From the NCBI RefSeq assembly GCF_018863195.1, contig NZ_JAHKRT010000008.1, positions 124,001-188,000 of the forward strand: a DNA stretch of 64,000 bases, written 5' to 3'. The notes beneath the pieces are model-generated. The model was given only the letters and a program-made list of their open reading frames with translations, was not told the DNA's origin and ran no database searches. Shown here one piece after another: positions 42,623-53,307 of the stretch. A program made the position numbers and the translations under genes. The DNA is from Sphingomonas quercus. GTDB taxonomy: Bacteria > Pseudomonadota > Alphaproteobacteria > Sphingomonadales > Sphingomonadaceae. Each line of letters opens with the position of its first letter. Position 1 is the first letter of the stretch.

Positions 42623-44194
42623 ATGCGGGGAGCCTGGCGCGGGGGATTGATCGGGATGGTCGCGGCGCTATCGGGCGCCGCTCCCGCTTCGGCCGCGTGG
42701 ATGGAGGCGCGGAGCGATCACTTCCTGATCTATTCCGACAGCAGCGAACGCGCGATCCGCGAGTTCGCCACCCGGCTCGAGCGGTTCGACAAGGGCATGC
42801 GCTATCTGCACAAGCTGCCCGACGCGCCTTCCGACAAGGCCAATCGCCTCACCGTCTTCGTCGTCTCCGATACCGATGTCGTGCGCCGGCTCTGCCTTGG
42901 CGCGGCGGAGAAACGGCCCGGCTGCCAGAATGTCGGCGGCTTTTATCAGCCGCGCGCCACCGGATCGGTCGCCTTTACGCCCGAAATGGCCGGACGCGGC
43001 GGCCAGTTCGACATGAACGCGCAGCTCGTGCTGCTTCACGAATATGCCCATCATTTCATGATGCGCAATTTCAACGCCGCCTATCCTGCGTGGTACATCG
43101 AGGGGTTCGCGGAGTTCAATTCGACAGCCAGCTTCCAGAAGGACGGCTCGATCGGCTTCGGCAAGCCGGCCATGCATCGCGCCGTCGGCCTGCTGCGCGG
43201 GCTGCAAATGTCGATGAAGGAGATCATGGCCGCCGACGTGCTGGCACTGCCGCCGGGCAAGCGCGAATCCGTCTATGGCCGCGGCTGGCTGCTCACCCAT
43301 TATCTGACCTTCTCCGACGAGCGGGCCGGCCAGCTCGAAGCCTATCTGAAGGCGATCAACAGCGGCAAACCCAATATCGAGGCGGCGACCGCGGCGTTCG
43401 GCGATCTGGACAGGCTCGACCGCGACCTCGACGCCTATCTGCGCGGCGCGCGGATGAAATATGTGAACCTTGCCCCCGACGTCGTCCCGGTCGGCGCGAT
43501 CGCCGTGCGCGCGCTGACCGCCGGCGAAGTGGCGGTGATGCCGGTGCGCATGCGTTCGGCGCGCGGCGTGACGGCGGCGGAGGCGCAGGATGTGGTGCTC
43601 GACGCGCGCAAGCGCGCCGCGCCCTATCCGGACGACGCCGGCGCGCAGAATGTGCTCGCCGAGGCCGAATATGACGCGGGCAACGACACCCTCGCCGGAC
43701 AGGCCGTCGACCGCGCGCTCGCGGCCGCGCCGGAGGACCAGCACGCGCTCATCTACAAGGGGCTGATTTCGCTCAGAAGTGCGGCGATGGCCCGCAAGAA
43801 AGACCCCGCGGTGTGGAGCGAGGCGCGCGGCTGGTTCGTCAAGGCCAACCGGCTGGAGCCGGACGCCGCCCCGCCGCTGCTCTATTATTACCAGAGCTAT
43901 GTCGCCCAGGGGCTCGCCCCGACACGCAACGCCGTGACCGGACTGGAGCGCGCTTTCGAGGTGGCGCCACAGGCCATGGAACTGCGCATCCTGCTGGCGC
44001 GCCAGTCCCTGAACGATGGCGATGCCAAGACGGCGCGGGCGCTGCTGCTGCCGCTCGCTTTCGATCCGCACGGGCCAGCGGCGGGCCCGGCGACCCGTCT
44101 GATCGCGATGATCGACGCCGGGCAGGCGGTCGAGGCCAGCCGGCTGCTCGGTGCCGTCGGCGGCAAGCCGGCCGAGAGCGACGCGCCCCGTTGA
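42623..44194 (+). CDS. Exported HExxH metallopeptidase with TPR-like C-terminus
   Basis: 523 residues. Residues 1-25 form a Sec signal peptide (LIGMVAALSGAAPASA). An N-terminal part SDHFLIYSDSSERAIREFA resembles the start of DUF1570-type zincins. The zinc site is HEYAHHFM with His139, Glu140 and His143, and WYIEGFAEF offers the third ligand (Glu160 or Glu164). Residues about 330-520 form helical pairs typical of TPRs (GAQNVLAEAEYDAGNDTLAG, MELRILLARQSLNDGDAKTA). The protein is predicted to be periplasmic. It follows recN and precedes ligA without obvious link to either. The exact peptidase family and substrate are unknown. Confidence 0.82.
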   Translation: MRGAWRGGLIGMVAALSGAAPASAAWMEARSDHFLIYSDSSERAIREFATRLERFDKGMRYLHKLPDAPSDKANRLTVFVVSDTDVVRRLCLGAAEKRPGCQNVGGFYQPRATGSVAFTPEMAGRGGQFDMNAQLVLLHEYAHHFMMRNFNAAYPAWYIEGFAEFNSTASFQKDGSIGFGKPAMHRAVGLLRGLQMSMKEIMAADVLALPPGKRESVYGRGWLLTHYLTFSDERAGQLEAYLKAINSGKPNIEAATAAFGDLDRLDRDLDAYLRGARMKYVNLAPDVVPVGAIAVRALTAGEVAVMPVRMRSARGVTAAEAQDVVLDARKRAAPYPDDAGAQNVLAEAEYDAGNDTLAGQAVDRALAAAPEDQHALIYKGLISLRSAAMARKKDPAVWSEARGWFVKANRLEPDAAPPLLYYYQSYVAQGLAPTRNAVTGLERAFEVAPQAMELRILLARQSLNDGDAKTARALLLPLAFDPHGPAAGPATRLIAMIDAGQAVEASRLLGAVGGKPAESDAPR

Positions 44195-44216
44195 GTTCGT
44201 TCGCACCTCCGCCTAG

Positions 44217-46352
<2,136 letters not shown>

Positions 46353-46360
46353 AAATCCGC

Positions 46361-46379
46361 ATCGCGGCCCCGGGGCGAT
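46361..46379 (+). terminator. Possible hairpin after ligA
   Basis: ATCGC (46361-46365) pairs with GCGAT (46375-46379) eight bases after the stop, followed by TTACTTTTAC. The T-rich follow-on makes it the most terminator-like hairpin here, but the stem is only five pairs. Confidence 0.35.
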
Positions 46380-46413
46380 TTACTTTTACCCGCCGTTACG
46401 CTGAAAAGAGCGC

Positions 46414-48321
46414 ATGCCGACCATAATAACGCCGGGCAAGACGCCGTGGCTCCCGCTTTTGGGGCTGGCGGTGGTGTTCCTCGCCGCGGCCGGCGCCTTC
46501 TGGCTGGTGCAGAGTGAGCGCAATGCGAGTCGCTGGGTCGCCCATACGATCAGCGCCCAGCTCGCCGTGTCGCGATTCGAGGGCGAGCTGGTCCGTTATG
46601 AATCAGCCTATCGCGGCTATGTGATCCGGCCGTCGCCGCCGCTGTTCCGCGAGATCGTCGCCAGCCGACGCTCGGCCTATGCGACATTCGAGCAGATGAA
46701 GGCCGATCTGCGTGACAATCCCGCCCAGCGCGCGCGCCTTGAGCGGCTTGGCCCGCTCCTCGACGAGAAGGTCGCAACCGGCGTGCGCTGGATCAGGGTG
46801 CGCCGCGAAGGCAGGCTCGCCGAGGAACTGGGTCGCGACCGCAGTGAGCGCGGACGCATTCTCACCGCGATGATCCGCACCGAGACGGCGGAACTGAGGG
46901 CCGAGGAGGAAAGGCTGCTCCGCGTCCGCCAGAGCGAGGCGCAGCGCCTGTCCGCCGCGATCAGCTCCGGCCTCGCCGGGGCGGTGCTGCTGGTGATGAT
47001 CGTCGCCGTGTTGATGGTGCGCGACGCCAATGTCCGCGGGCGGGCGATGGCCGAATCCCGCGACGAGGCGATCGCCGCGCAGGAGGCGGCGATTGCCGCC
47101 GCCAAGGCCCAGGAAGAGGCGGAAGACAAGCTCCGTCAGATGCAGAAGATGGAGGCGGTCGGCCAGCTGACCGGCGGAATAGCGCATGATTTCAACAACA
47201 TGCTGGCGATCGTCATCGGCAGCCTCGATCTCGCCAGCCGTCGCCTGGAGGACCCCGAGCGGTTGAAGCGCGCCATCTCCAACGCCCGCGAGGGCGCGGA
47301 ACGGGCGGCGGCGCTGACCGGGCGGCTGCTCGCCTTCTCCCGCCAGAGCCCGCTGGCGCCGGTGCCGATCGACGCCAACCGGCTCGTCTCCGGCATGTCG
47401 GAGCTGCTGCGCCGCACGCTTGGCGAGCATATCGCCATCGAGGCGGTGCTGGCCGGCGGGCTGTGGCCGACCTTCGCCGATCCGGGCGAGGTGGAGAATG
47501 CGCTGCTCAACCTCGCCGTCAACGCTCGTGACGCAATGGCCGGAGCCAAGCTCTGCAAGCTCACCATCGAGACCGCCAACGCCCATTTCGACGATCGCAC
47601 CGCACGTGAGCGGATCGAGGTGCAGCCCGGCCAATATGTGATGATCGGCGTCACCGATACCGGCTGCGGCATGGCGCCAGAGGTGATCGAGCGCGCCTTC
47701 GATCCGTTCTTCACCACCAAGGAGGTGGGCAAGGGCACCGGCCTCGGCCTTTCCCAGGTGTTCGGCTTCGCCAAGCAATCGGGCGGCCATGCGGCGATCT
47801 ATTCGGAGCCCGGCCACGGGACCACCGTGAAGCTCTATCTGCCGCGCTATCACGGCCCCGCCACCGTGCTGGAGATGCCCGCCGCGACGCCGGCGCCGCG
47901 CAGCAGCGACGGCATGCCGCTGGGCAGCGCCGACGAAATCATCCTCGTCTGCGAGGACGAGCAGCGCGTGCGGCATTTCTCCGTCGATGCCCTGCGCGAG
48001 CTTGGCTACACCGCCCTTTCGGCAACCGAGGGCACGGACGCGCTGCGCCTGCTGACCGAAGTGCCGGGCGTGGTGATGCTGTTCACCGACATCGTCATGC
48101 CGGGCATCAGCGGCCGCGTGCTCGCCGATCGCGCGCGGGAGATCAGGCCCGAGCTGAAAGTGCTCTACACCACCGGCTACACCCGCAATGCCGTTGTCCA
48201 TAATGGCATGCTCGATCCGGGCGTCGCCTTCCTCGCCAAGCCGTTCACGATGAGCCAGCTCGCCAACAAGGTGCGCGACGTGCTGGACGGGCGCGGCGCG
48301 AACCGCCCGCCCGTCGCCTGA
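46414..48321 (+). CDS. Hybrid sensor histidine kinase/response regulator with CHASE3-like sensor
   Basis: 635 residues. A first membrane helix (about 13-32) and a second (about 186-202) bound a periplasmic helical domain of CHASE3 type (FEGELVRYESAYRGYVIR). A coiled coil (210-248) leads to HisKA with the phosphorylatable His258 in LTGGIAHDFNNMLAIVIGSL. The HATPase has NLAVNARDAM (N box), GVTDTGCGM (G1) and GKGTGLGLSQVFGF. The C-terminal receiver holds LVCEDE and FTDIVMPG with Asp559, and AKPFTM with the conserved Lys. It is a HisKA-type phosphorelay protein. There is no adjacent partner regulator, so output is unknown. Confidence 0.93.
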   Translation: MPTIITPGKTPWLPLLGLAVVFLAAAGAFWLVQSERNASRWVAHTISAQLAVSRFEGELVRYESAYRGYVIRPSPPLFREIVASRRSAYATFEQMKADLRDNPAQRARLERLGPLLDEKVATGVRWIRVRREGRLAEELGRDRSERGRILTAMIRTETAELRAEEERLLRVRQSEAQRLSAAISSGLAGAVLLVMIVAVLMVRDANVRGRAMAESRDEAIAAQEAAIAAAKAQEEAEDKLRQMQKMEAVGQLTGGIAHDFNNMLAIVIGSLDLASRRLEDPERLKRAISNAREGAERAAALTGRLLAFSRQSPLAPVPIDANRLVSGMSELLRRTLGEHIAIEAVLAGGLWPTFADPGEVENALLNLAVNARDAMAGAKLCKLTIETANAHFDDRTARERIEVQPGQYVMIGVTDTGCGMAPEVIERAFDPFFTTKEVGKGTGLGLSQVFGFAKQSGGHAAIYSEPGHGTTVKLYLPRYHGPATVLEMPAATPAPRSSDGMPLGSADEIILVCEDEQRVRHFSVDALRELGYTALSATEGTDALRLLTEVPGVVMLFTDIVMPGISGRVLADRAREIRPELKVLYTTGYTRNAVVHNGMLDPGVAFLAKPFTMSQLANKVRDVLDGRGANRPPVA

Positions 48322-48370
48322 CCGTCCGGCCAGATTGGGCGGCATGGCGGGCCATGATAGGCTGCGGGCC

Positions 48371-49219
48371 ATGACTCACCATCTCGATGCGCCGCCCCCC
48401 GGCGCCAATCCGGACTGGACCATCGCGCAGGACTGGTCCGCCTATAGCCAGGACGATCATGCCACCTGGGATCTGCTGTTCGCGCGCCAGTCCCGCCAGC
48501 TCGTCGGGCGCGCCTCGGCCGCCTATCTGCGCGGGCTCGACGTGCTGCGCCTGTCGCGGCCGGGCATCCCGGATTTCGACGAACTGTCCGAACGGCTGCA
48601 CGCGCTGACCGGCTGGCAGGTGGTGGCGGTGCCGGGGCTGGTGCCGGACGAGGTGTTCTTCGATCACCTCGCCAATCGCCGCTTCGTCGCCGGCAACTTC
48701 ATCCGCCGGCGCGACCAGCTCGATTATCTGCAGGAGCCGGACGTGTTCCACGACGTCTTCGGCCATGTGCCGATGCTCGCCGATCCGGTATTCGCCGATT
48801 ACATGCAGGCCTATGGGCTGGGCGGGCAGCGCAGCCTCGGCTTCGGCGCGCTGCACAAGCTGGCGCGGCTCTACTGGTACACCGTCGAGTTCGGGCTGGT
48901 GCGCGAGGAGGGGGGCTTGCGTATCTACGGCTCCGGCATCGTCTCCAGCCACGGCGAAAGCGTGTTCGCGCTCGACGATCCCAGCCCGAACCGGCTGGCG
49001 TTCGACCTCGCCCGGGTGATGCGCACCAATTATCGCATCGACGATTACCAGCAGGTCTATTTCGTCATCGACAGTTTCGACGATCTTCTCCGCCAGACGC
49101 AGGAGACCGACTTCGCGCCGCTCTACGCCCGGCTGGAATCGCTTCCCGACCTGACCCCGGCCGATCTGCTGCCGGAGGATCGGATCATCACCCGCGGCAC
49201 CCAGGCCTATGTGAGCTAG
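48371..49219 (+). CDS. phhA: Phenylalanine 4-monooxygenase
   Basis: 282 residues. PhhA hydroxylates phenylalanine to tyrosine with tetrahydropterin and iron. The ferrous iron ligands are His127 and His132 in EPDVFHDVFGHVPML and Glu173 in YWYTVEFGL. GWQVVAVPGLVPDEVFFDHL and YGSGIVSSHGESVFAL are also typical. The start at 48371 gives the normal bacterial monomeric length; the frame start 12 codons upstream is unlikely. Pterin recycling or tyrosine breakdown genes do not adjoin it. It converges on prmA, with a 28-base gap. Confidence 0.95.
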   Translation: MTHHLDAPPPGANPDWTIAQDWSAYSQDDHATWDLLFARQSRQLVGRASAAYLRGLDVLRLSRPGIPDFDELSERLHALTGWQVVAVPGLVPDEVFFDHLANRRFVAGNFIRRRDQLDYLQEPDVFHDVFGHVPMLADPVFADYMQAYGLGGQRSLGFGALHKLARLYWYTVEFGLVREEGGLRIYGSGIVSSHGESVFALDDPSPNRLAFDLARVMRTNYRIDDYQQVYFVIDSFDDLLRQTQETDFAPLYARLESLPDLTPADLLPEDRIITRGTQAYVS

Positions 49220-49247
49220 AGCCTCCTGCGGGCGGCCTCAGGGAGGA

Positions 49248-50168
49248 TCACCACATCTGCCGCTTGCGCAGGCGTAGCGTCGGCCAATCCCCGCGGTCGA
49301 TGCGGTCGGCCAGGCGCAGGCGCTGACGGCGATAGGCGCGTGCCACCGGCTCGGCCTGGTGGTCGAGCAGGCCGGCGAGGATCAGCGTGCCGCCGGGGGC
49401 CAGCGCGTCGGCGATGGCGGGCGCCATCTCGATCAACGGTCCGGCGAGGATGTTGGCGATGATCAGGTCGTAGGGCGCCGCCGCCTTCAGCAGCGCATCG
49501 TTCATGCCGTCGGCGACGACGAGGCCGAGTTCGCCCCGGCCGCCGCCGAGCGCCACGCCGTTGGCCTGCGCATTTTCCAGCGTCACTTCGATCGATACCG
49601 GATCGATGTCGGAGGCGATGGCGCGCGCGCGCGGCCACAGGTTGAGCGCAGCGAAGGCGAGCAGCCCGGTGCCGGTACCGAGATCCAGAACGTCCGCAAA
49701 GCGGGCGCCCTGGCGGCGCATCCGGTCGAGCATCATCAGGCAGCCGGTGGTCGTCTCGTGCTGGCCGGTGCCGAAAGCGCGGCCGGCCTCGATCTGAAAG
49801 GCGACGGCGTCCTCGGGCACCTCATCGGCATGGGCGGCGGTGTGGACGAAGAAACGGCCGGCGCGGATCGGCTCCAGCCCCGCCTGGGAGAGGATCAGCC
49901 AGTCCTGCTGCGGCACCGTCTCCACCGCCAGTGTCCGGCCGGCGGCGCTGGGCACCAGCGCGCGCAGCATGGCGAGGCTGGCCTTGTCCGGCTTCGTCTC
50001 GAAATAGGCGTCCAGCCGCCAGTCGTCGGGGCGGGTGGGGTCGGGCTCGCTGGTCATCAGCACCGGCGGCTCGTCGAGCTGGGCCAGCGCGCCGATATCG
50101 CCCGCGATCGCCTCGCCCTCCGCCTTGGTACACGGCAAGGTGACCTTCCAGCATTGCTCAGCGGACAT
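49248..50168 (-). CDS. prmA: Ribosomal protein L11 methyltransferase
   Basis: 306 residues. PrmA trimethylates ribosomal protein L11 using SAM. The N-terminal substrate domain (about 1-110) is diverged; the catalytic part has AFGTGQHETTTGCLMMLDRM, the SAM-binding VLDLGTGTGLLAFAA, a SDIDP acidic strand end, and the family marker YDLIIANILAGPLIEMAP. The N-PF/ANI-type motif IANIL is diagnostic for PrmA. Its ATG lies within the last codons of the SDR gene (an overlap of 11 bases), so the two are translationally coupled. Confidence 0.93.
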   Translation of the reverse strand: MSAEQCWKVTLPCTKAEGEAIAGDIGALAQLDEPPVLMTSEPDPTRPDDWRLDAYFETKPDKASLAMLRALVPSAAGRTLAVETVPQQDWLILSQAGLEPIRAGRFFVHTAAHADEVPEDAVAFQIEAGRAFGTGQHETTTGCLMMLDRMRRQGARFADVLDLGTGTGLLAFAALNLWPRARAIASDIDPVSIEVTLENAQANGVALGGGRGELGLVVADGMNDALLKAAAPYDLIIANILAGPLIEMAPAIADALAPGGTLILAGLLDHQAEPVARAYRRQRLRLADRIDRGDWPTLRLRKRQMW

Positions 50169-50865
50169 AGGACGCCCCGTTCACATCGAGCACGGCGCCG
50201 GTCATCGACGGCGGCGCCGCGAGGGACAGGAAGGCCACCGTCTCGGCGACCTCGGCGGGATCAGCCACCCGGCCGAGCGGGATGTCGGCAAGCAATTTGT
50301 CGCCGCCGCGACTGGCCAGATAATCCTCCGCCATGCCCGTCATCGTGAAGCCCGGGCAGACCGCGAAGGCGAGAATGCCGCGCGCCGCATAGCCGCGCGC
50401 GATCGACTTGGTCATTGCCACCATGCCGGCCTTGGACGCGGCATAATGCCAGTGGGCCGGCGAATCGCCCCGGTAGGCTGCCCGGCTGGCGACGTTGACG
50501 ATGCGCCCGCCCCGCTCCCCGAAATGGGAGACGGCGAGGCGGCACAGCTCGGCGCTGGCGGTGAGGTTGATGCGCATCGTCCGCTCCCACTGGCCGAGCC
50601 ATTCATCGTCGGGCAGGTCGATCGGAGCGGCTTCGAACACCCCGGCATTGTTGATCAACACGTCGATGCGGCCGTCGAGCCGGGCCAGCGCCGCCTGCCA
50701 TAGCGCGGTGGCGGCGCCGGGCTGCGAGAAGTCGGCGCCGATCGCGCTGTCCGATTCGCGCGAGGCGTGGCCGACGATGCGGGCCTGGGGCGCAAGGCGC
50801 TGGATGATCGCCGCGCCGATGCCGCGACTGGAGCCGGTGACGAGGATGTGCGGTGTGTCTGCCAT
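50158..50865 (-). CDS. SDR family oxidoreductase (3-oxoacyl-ACP reductase FabG-like)
   Basis: 235 residues, a classical short-chain dehydrogenase. The Rossmann cofactor loop is LVTGSSRGIGAAI, NAG is in VLINNAGVFEA, and the catalytic triad is Ser in NVASRAAYRG and YxxxK in HYAASKAGMVAM. PGFTMTGMA follows, and the end TGAVLDVNGASYVR is typical of FabG-like members. Cofactor choice and substrate are not obvious. A six-pair hairpin sits just before the ATG and no clear Shine-Dalgarno sequence is visible. Its end overlaps prmA by 11 bases, an unusual pairing. Confidence 0.9.
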   Translation of the reverse strand: MADTPHILVTGSSRGIGAAIIQRLAPQARIVGHASRESDSAIGADFSQPGAATALWQAALARLDGRIDVLINNAGVFEAAPIDLPDDEWLGQWERTMRINLTASAELCRLAVSHFGERGGRIVNVASRAAYRGDSPAHWHYAASKAGMVAMTKSIARGYAARGILAFAVCPGFTMTGMAEDYLASRGGDKLLADIPLGRVADPAEVAETVAFLSLAAPPSMTGAVLDVNGASYVR

Positions 50866-50988
50866 CCGCCGGCGATAAATCGGCGGGGGCGGCGTGGGAA
50901 GTGGGCCTCGGCCTCATTTCCCTTCGCCACCGTCCGGCATCGTCATCGTCAGGGCGACGGGACTTTTCCGGAGGAGCGCACGCGCGCC

Positions 50989-52347
50989 CTAAGCCGCGAT
51001 CCGCGCCACGAAATCTCCGGTCGCTTCCTCGAGCCCGGCGATCTGGTTGTCGACGTGCCGGAAGCCGGCCTCGAGCTGGTCGATCTCCGAGGCGACATGC
51101 TCGGTGTCCTGGCGGATGGCGGCGATGGTCCCGGACATGGAATCGGCGGCGAGGGCGGTCTCGTCGACGGCGGCGGTGATCATCGTCACGGTATGGGCCT
51201 GCGCCTCCATCGTCGTGCGGATGCGCTGGGCGGACTGGCGCACCTCACCGACAATGTCGCGGATCGAGCCGTTGGCGGCGACGGTCTGGCGGGTCGCGGC
51301 CTGAATGGCGGCGATCTTGGCGGCGATCTCGTCGGTGGCGCTGGCGGTCTGGTTGGCGAGGCTCTTCACCTCCTGCGCGACAACGGCGAAGCCGCGGCCG
51401 GCATCGCCCGCGCGCGCCGCCTCGATGGTTGCGTTGAGCGCGAGCAGGTTGGTCTGGCCGGCGATGTCGCGGATCAGGCCGAGGATCGATTCGATGGCCT
51501 GGGCGTGGCCGGAAAGCGCCTCCGACACGCTGACCGCAGCGACCGACTGCTCGGAGGCGCGAGTGGCGATGTCGGTGGCGATCTCGACCTCCGAGCGCGC
51601 TTCCTCGATGGCGCGGATCAGGCCGGCAGCGGTTTGCGCGGCCTCGCGCATGGCGATGGCGGATTGTTCGGCGGCGGCGGCGACGTCGGAAGCCTTGCCG
51701 AGCATGCCCCGCGTCGCGCCCGAGGTGCTGGCGGTCTGGTCGCGCAGCCGCGCCGAGCCTTTGGAGGCATCGCCCAGCATCGCCACGATGCGATTGCGAA
51801 AGCTGTTGCTGGCGGCGGCGCGGGTGGCGATCTCCTCCTCCTGCTGGCGGCGGCCATTTTCGGCGAGGATGATCTCGATATCGATGATGTTGAGGCGATG
51901 CAGCGTGGTGCAGGCGCGCAGCACCCAGGCATTGTCGTCCGGATTGTCGCGCTCGACGCGGACGACCAGTTCCTCGGTCAGGCGGATGAGGCAGTCGACC
52001 AGCTGCGGCGCGCTGGCCCGGCTGGCGAAGATGTCATGGCCGCGGCGTGCCGTTGCCATGACCCACGCGGCGTCGATCGGCCGCGTCATGCGGCTGCGCG
52101 CGCTTTGCACGAAGCGCTCGATATAGGCGGCCTGATCGGCCATGCCGGGAAAGAGCAGGGGAAGCTCGCGCAGCCAGAAGGCGCGCGACACCTCTTCCAG
52201 CGCCGGACCGGATCGGCCCCACAGCTCGGTAAGGTCGCGCGACAGCGCCCCGTCGCGCGCATACAGGGCGGCGCGCTCGGCGATCCCCTGATCGCTCATC
52301 AGGACGTGCGGGCCTCCGGCGGTCGCAACGACGGCGGACTCGATCAT
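50989..52347 (-). CDS. Soluble methyl-accepting chemotaxis protein, possibly globin-coupled
   Basis: 452 residues with no membrane segment. The N-terminal helical domain (about 20-165) has [40 protein letters not shown] and [18 protein letters not shown]. This layout resembles protoglobin sensors, with His104 as a possible haem ligand, but I am not certain. The C-terminal half is a typical signalling coiled coil with the tip [20 protein letters not shown] then [20 protein letters not shown]. The ATG at 52347 has GAGAG about nine bases before it. No che genes or other receptors lie nearby, so it is an orphan. It diverges from sdhC. Confidence 0.83.
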   Translation of the reverse strand: MIESAVVATAGGPHVLMSDQGIAERAALYARDGALSRDLTELWGRSGPALEEVSRAFWLRELPLLFPGMADQAAYIERFVQSARSRMTRPIDAAWVMATARRGHDIFASRASAPQLVDCLIRLTEELVVRVERDNPDDNAWVLRACTTLHRLNIIDIEIILAENGRRQQEEEIATRAAASNSFRNRIVAMLGDASKGSARLRDQTASTSGATRGMLGKASDVAAAAEQSAIAMREAAQTAAGLIRAIEEARSEVEIATDIATRASEQSVAAVSVSEALSGHAQAIESILGLIRDIAGQTNLLALNATIEAARAGDAGRGFAVVAQEVKSLANQTASATDEIAAKIAAIQAATRQTVAANGSIRDIVGEVRQSAQRIRTTMEAQAHTVTMITAAVDETALAADSMSGTIAAIRQDTEHVASEIDQLEAGFRHVDNQIAGLEEATGDFVARIAA

Positions 52348-52492
52348 GACAGATGCTCTCTTCGCAAGCGGTGGTCGGCCATTGGATAGGCGCCAAAGGT
52401 AAATGCCGTCTTAGTCACCAGGAGGGCGAGGGGGCGGTTGCAAGCATGGCGCGATGCGGTAAAGGCTGAATATATATTTCGGGGAAATGCTC

Positions 52493-52918
52493 ATGGCTGG
52501 TGCGAAAAACAGGCCGCTGTCGCCACATCTGACCATCTGGAAATGGGGGCCGCACATGCTGGTCTCCATCCTGCACCGCGCCACGGGCACGGCGATGGCG
52601 ATCGGCGGCGGCGTGATGTTCGTGTGGTGGCTGGTCGCGGCCGCGTCGGGCAAGGATGCCTATGCCCGCTATGTCGACCTGATGACCGCTGACCAGGGCC
52701 ATTTCAGCCTTGCCGGGCTCAATCTCGTCCCGTTCATCGTCCTGTTCGGGCTGAGCTGGTCCTTCTTCCAGCATATGTCGAGCGGCCTCAGGCACTTCCT
52801 CATGGATACCGGCGCCGGCTTCGAGCTTGCCACCAATCGCAACTGGGCGCGCATGACGCTGGTGGCGAGCGTCCTCCTCACCGTCCTCTTCTGGGCGATC
52901 ATCTGGAGCAAGCACTGA
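52493..52918 (+). CDS. sdhC: Succinate dehydrogenase cytochrome b556 subunit SdhC
   Basis: 141 residues, three membrane helices. SdhC anchors complex II and binds haem b and ubiquinone. The N-terminus RPLSPHLTIWKWGPHMLVSI ends with LHRATGTAMAIGGG; the SPHLxIY-like and SILHRxTG motifs are the family signatures. The haem-ligand His and HMSSGLRHFLMD follow. The ATG at 52493 is six bases after GGGGAA; an ATG at 52487 has no space for it. Its stop overlaps the sdhD ATG by one base, so sdhCDAB form one operon. Confidence 0.95.
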   Translation: MAGAKNRPLSPHLTIWKWGPHMLVSILHRATGTAMAIGGGVMFVWWLVAAASGKDAYARYVDLMTADQGHFSLAGLNLVPFIVLFGLSWSFFQHMSSGLRHFLMDTGAGFELATNRNWARMTLVASVLLTVLFWAIIWSKH

Positions 52919-53307
52919 TGGGTACGGGTACCGGCATCGGCCGCGTCCGGGGTCTCGGCTCGGCCCGGCACGGCGTTTCGCACTGGCTGCTCCAGCGGCT
53001 GACGGCATGCGGCAACCTGCTGCTTGTCATCTGGTTCCTGGTGTCGCTCCTGCGCCTGCCGGCGCTCGATTACGCCACGGTGACGGCTTGGATCGCCTCG
53101 CCGCTGGTGGCGGTGCCGCTGATCCTGCTCACCATCTCGGTATTCTGGCACCTGCGCATCGGCCTGCAGGTGTTCATCGAGGATTATGTGCATGAGGATG
53201 GCGGCAAGATCGCGCTCCTCGTGCTGCTGACTTTCTACGCGATCGGCGGGGCGGCGCTGGCCATCTTCGCCATCGTCCGCATCGCCCTTTCCGGAGCTGC
53301 CGCCTGA
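52918..53307 (+). CDS. sdhD: Succinate dehydrogenase hydrophobic membrane anchor SdhD
   Basis: 129 residues with three membrane helices. It shares haem b and quinone binding with SdhC. Family segments are [20 protein letters not shown], then [17 protein letters not shown], which carries the haem-ligand His and the conserved DYxxxE region. The start overlaps the sdhC stop, and the stop overlaps the sdhA start by one base. Confidence 0.94.
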   Translation: MGTGTGIGRVRGLGSARHGVSHWLLQRLTACGNLLLVIWFLVSLLRLPALDYATVTAWIASPLVAVPLILLTISVFWHLRIGLQVFIEDYVHEDGGKIALLVLLTFYAIGGAALAIFAIVRIALSGAAA

